Made by a program: the position numbers and the translations under genes
Shown here: positions 21,674 through 23,182 of the stretch, one piece after another
Numbering within the stretch: position 1 is the stretch's first letter
Layout: each line of letters opens with the position of its first letter
IMG/VR virus record: IMGVR_UViG_3300025141_000794
Span: 1 to 23,182 of that record
Reading direction: 5' to 3' (one strand)
Length of the DNA stretch: 23,182 bases
DNA from: a virus
Notes under the pieces: model-generated
Told to the model about the DNA's origin: nothing
Database searches by the model: none
Seen by the model: the letters and a program-made list of their open reading frames with translations, nothing else

Positions 21674-21717
21674 AAACTTTTTTTTTGCCATGGCAATAAA
21701 TCTTTTTTAGCCATGGC
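21674..21717 (+). repeat. T-tract/GCCATGGC element, copies 6 and 7
   Basis: Two copies 23 nt apart: a T9 run with GCCATGGC (21687-21694), then TCTTTTTTA and a second GCCATGGC (21710-21717), which runs directly into the promoter at 21721. Confidence 0.7.
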
Positions 21718-21720
21718 GCA

Positions 21721-21737
21721 TATAGCTTTTATATACT
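21721..21737 (+). promoter_or_regulatory. Archaeal promoter with no following gene
   Basis: TATAGCTTTTATATACT centred near 21730 predicts a transcript starting near 21755. No convincing ORF follows for about 400 nt; instead a hairpin-forming sequence begins there. Confidence 0.55.
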
Positions 21738-21754
21738 TAAGCTCAATTAAGCAT

Positions 21755-21955
21755 ACCTCTCGACGGGCTTAACTAAGAATGCTTTATAATGCCTATGCCC
21801 CGTGACGCCTAAGCGTATAGGTCGAGGTGAGAAAGGCTCTGCTAAGCATATAGAACGGCTCTAACGCTAAGTCAAGGTGAGAACCTATGCTCTTAGTCTC
21901 CATCAGGCTGTGAGAATATTAATTATGCATGCAAAATAGAGCTTATATCTTTTAT
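21755..21955 (+). ncRNA. Candidate promoter-linked non-coding RNA
   Basis: The TATA box near 21730 predicts a start at about 21755, where a foldable region begins: CTCGAC (21759-21764) with GTCGAG (21821-21826), CCTAT (21792-21796) with ATAGG (21817-21821), ACGC-CTAA-GCGT inside, and alternative ACGGG/CCCGT pairing. AGGTGAGAA occurs at about 21825 and 21875. No ORF with ribosome site. The 3' end is a guess, at the T-rich sequence near 21950. Confidence 0.4.
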
Positions 21956-21988
21956 TTTGCCTGTTATATGTGTATACAGAGCAAAATA
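21931..21988. promoter_or_regulatory. GCAAAATA operator-like dyad
   Basis: GCAAAATA (21931-21938) and TATTTTGC (21953-21960) form an 8-bp inverted repeat around CTTATAT; a third GCAAAATA lies at 21981-21988 beside CTTATATAC. Suggests a regulator bound over TATA-like sequences. Confidence 0.4.
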
Positions 21989-22127
21989 CTTATATACACC
22001 CATTAACTATATATTATAATTAAGCTCTATTAAGCAATTAATAAGCTCTATTAAGCATTTTACTTATATCTATATTATAGCTCTTAATTAATCTATATCT
22101 TAATATAGTATAATATAGGAGTCTCCG

Positions 22128-22160
22128 AAAGCTTTAAATACTCGCTCTACATTGGTTATA
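22128..22160 (+). promoter_or_regulatory. Leaderless archaeal promoter of operon 22163-23049
   Basis: AAAGCTTTAAATACTC with ATTGG 21 nt after AGC; TATA centre about 27 nt before the ATG. Confidence 0.7.
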
Positions 22161-22162
22161 GG

Positions 22163-22408
22163 ATGAGTTTGAACGACCTAATTGAGAGCCTCAGCCCAGA
22201 CCAACTATATGCTTTAGTTAAGGATATAAAGACCTTACCTAAGAATAGAGTTCGAGTCGTAGATACTTCCCACAGGGAACGTAGGAATAACATAACTGCA
22301 CTATACTTCGAGTGTGCACCTAAGCCTATAGATTTTCAAAACTATGAGGTATACAGTGACCACGCCGAAGCGATAAGACAACAGTGTATCAGTGGAGTAG
22401 ACCTGTGA
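22163..22408 (+). CDS. Small hypothetical protein, leaderless operon leader
   Basis: 81 residues, acidic helical N-terminus (SLNDLIESLSPDQLYALVKDI) then a basic middle (RVRVVDTSHRERRNN). The ATG is about 27 nt from the TATA box centre, so it is probably leaderless; no Shine-Dalgarno. No family recognised. The next gene overlaps its stop (GTGA). Confidence 0.6.
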   Translation: MSLNDLIESLSPDQLYALVKDIKTLPKNRVRVVDTSHRERRNNITALYFECAPKPIDFQNYEVYSDHAEAIRQQCISGVDL

Positions 22409-22515
22409 GCAGTATAGAGCCTATTACTGTTGATGCCTTCGGTATAGAAGTCTGTAGCGTATGCGACTGTGCAGTAGAGAATAACTCTTGCCTGTGTGAT
22501 ATGAGAGGTTGGTGA
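22405..22515 (+). CDS. 36-residue cysteine-rich micro-protein
   Basis: Begins with GTG overlapping the previous stop (GTGA). Five cysteines in the order C17-x2-C20-x-C22 and C29-x-C31 (CSVCDC and CLCD) suggest a zinc or metal knuckle. No family recognised; a short product without ATG, so moderate support from coupling and from similarity in style to the other cysteine micro-proteins. Confidence 0.5.
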   Translation: MSSIEPITVDAFGIEVCSVCDCAVENNSCLCDMRGW

Positions 22516-22516
22516 G

Positions 22517-22867
22517 ATGGATAAAGAAGTAACAATAGAAGATGTCCAGCACTTTATACGTGCTAAGTCTGAGATACCCCTGATTCATGTTAGAGGTATG
22601 GATGACCCAATCTATAAGAATATGGAAGATATAGTAATGAGAATTTGGCCTAATACTGAGAAACATCCATATGCGATTGCAGGACAGATAAAAGAGATGA
22701 TGTTTACCTTTCAGTATATGGAGGACTATGATAAAGATAAGATTATATCTACCTTTGCTAAGTATCAAGTAAAAGGTGAGAGTGGTGGAGTATACGGAGA
22801 ACGCACCTATGGATATGATAAGTCAAGGGTAGACCGTTCACTGATAAGAAGAAAGAGAGGTAACTAA
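22517..22867 (+). CDS. Hypothetical protein
   Basis: 116 residues, one nt after the previous stop, with GAGAGG 9 nt upstream. Helical N-terminal half with acidic start (DKEVTIEDVQHFIRAKSEIP), a Met/Phe-rich helix (GQIKEMMFTFQYMEDYD) and a very basic C-terminus (RVDRSLIRRKRGN). Soluble. The basic tail suggests nucleic-acid contact; no family recognised. Confidence 0.6.
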   Translation: MDKEVTIEDVQHFIRAKSEIPLIHVRGMDDPIYKNMEDIVMRIWPNTEKHPYAIAGQIKEMMFTFQYMEDYDKDKIISTFAKYQVKGESGGVYGERTYGYDKSRVDRSLIRRKRGN

Positions 22868-22869
22868 AT

Positions 22870-23049
22870 ATGGTTACCTTATATGACCCTCCTTACAAAC
22901 AAAAGATTAGTTCTTATGCAGTTAAGTTCTATGATATGGATGGTAAAGAGATAGAGATACCTGAGAGAGTTATGAAGTCAGCTTATACTGAGATAGACCA
23001 AGCTATATATGAGTGGGAGAACGACGTAGAAGTAGGAGAATGGGCTTAA
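22870..23049 (+). CDS. 59-residue acidic hypothetical protein
   Basis: ATG two nt after the previous stop, with AGAGGT about 9 nt upstream in the previous gene. The product is acidic, with Tyr-rich N-terminus (VTLYDPPYKQ), a beta-like stretch (SYAVKFYDMDGKEIEIPE) and an acidic C-terminus ending in EWENDVEVGEWA. No family recognised. Last gene of the operon before a new promoter. Confidence 0.55.
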   Translation: MVTLYDPPYKQKISSYAVKFYDMDGKEIEIPERVMKSAYTEIDQAIYEWENDVEVGEWA

Positions 23050-23063
23050 GGTATAGACCTACC

Positions 23064-23091
23064 AAAAGCTTTAAATACTAAGTAAATATTG
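23064..23091 (+). promoter_or_regulatory. Archaeal promoter of gene 23107
   Basis: AAAAGCTTTAAATAC with ATTG 21 nt after AGC; predicted start near 23099, about 8 nt before the ATG. Confidence 0.65.
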
Positions 23092-23106
23092 TAGAGTGTT
23101 GATAAA

Positions 23107-23182
23107 ATGGGAATACTAAGTGATTGTGACTTTGGCTTTAAAGAGTGTGAAGTATGCCAAGAGAAGGCTACTATACTCTTCG
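23107..23182 (+). CDS. Cysteine-containing small protein, cut by window edge
   Basis: Only the first 25 codons are present. They include Cys7, Cys14 and Cys17 (CEVC), suggesting another zinc-binding micro-protein. A TATA box (AGCTTTAAATA) lies about 34 nt upstream; no Shine-Dalgarno. The remainder runs off the right edge. Confidence 0.45.
   Translation, partial: MGILSDCDFGFKECEVCQEKATILF

Larger units (their letters stand above)
21738..22057 (+). repeat. Iteron-like TAAGCTCTATTAAGCA repeats
   Basis: TAAGCTCTATTAAGCA occurs exactly at 22021-22036 and 22042-22057, 21 bp apart (two helical turns), and with one mismatch at 21738-21753. The surroundings (21990-22120) are very AT-rich. Replication origin or regulator sites. 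Confidence 0.5.

Noticed and set aside
22424-22768. A 114-residue minus-strand frame with hydrophobic stretches.
   Set aside because: It is antisense to the well-coupled plus-strand genes at 22405-22867, without promoter or ribosome site.

Overview
The window looks like about 23 kb of a tailed (HK97-fold) virus or provirus of an archaeon, probably marine. The head-assembly genes are recognisable in the usual order (terminase, portal, prohead protease/scaffold, decoration protein, major capsid protein). Almost every transcription unit starts with an archaeal promoter (an AAAGCTTTATATA-like BRE+TATA box), usually 25-45 nt from the first start codon, and several leading genes appear leaderless. 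Downstream genes use strong Shine-Dalgarno sequences and ATGA/TAATG couplings. A membrane-anchored protein with three GC...NY...AT.DDGSC repeats, a type I associate with marine Euryarchaeota (Poseidoniales/MGII) and marine bacteria, and sequon-rich exposed segments fit a marine archaeal host; the host assignment is inference. No integrase, replication protein, tRNA or CRISPR array is visible. Recognisable tail genes are absent and presumably lie to the left of the capsid gene.

Layout. (1) 12-9132, minus strand: structural block. A promoter at 9159 drives a run of small virion or membrane genes, one at 6732 drives two small genes plus terminase, and one at 4158 drives portal, protease, decoration and capsid. 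(2) 9172-16550, minus strand: one tightly overlapping six-gene operon with a DUF1599/Nmad1-like protein, a GH130-like beta-propeller, a TPR-WavE-FkbM fusion, a transaldolase, a nucleotidyltransferase-HAD-kinase fusion and a Cas4/RecB-type nuclease. It reads as a self-contained pathway for making, activating, transferring and methylating a sugar, plausibly for glycans on the virion or host surface. (3) 16551-20914, both strands: a regulatory and micro-gene zone with many proteins of 22-115 residues, several with zinc-ribbon cysteine pairs. It carries unusually elaborate promoters (triple TATA boxes behind a GAGCGGG box) and a recurring GCCATGGC element in T-tracts. (4) 20915-23182, plus strand: one 115-residue gene, then about 900 bases without a convincing gene but full of hairpins, a promoter-linked candidate RNA and iteron-like repeats, then an operon of small genes running off the right edge.

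Working model (inference): the right-hand small genes are the early, host-takeover side, controlled by the shared promoter module; the long minus-strand operons are the late side, making the head and the glycan machinery. The most novel material is the cis-regulatory code of the right-hand 7 kb, the candidate structured RNAs there, and the compact virus-encoded sugar pathway.
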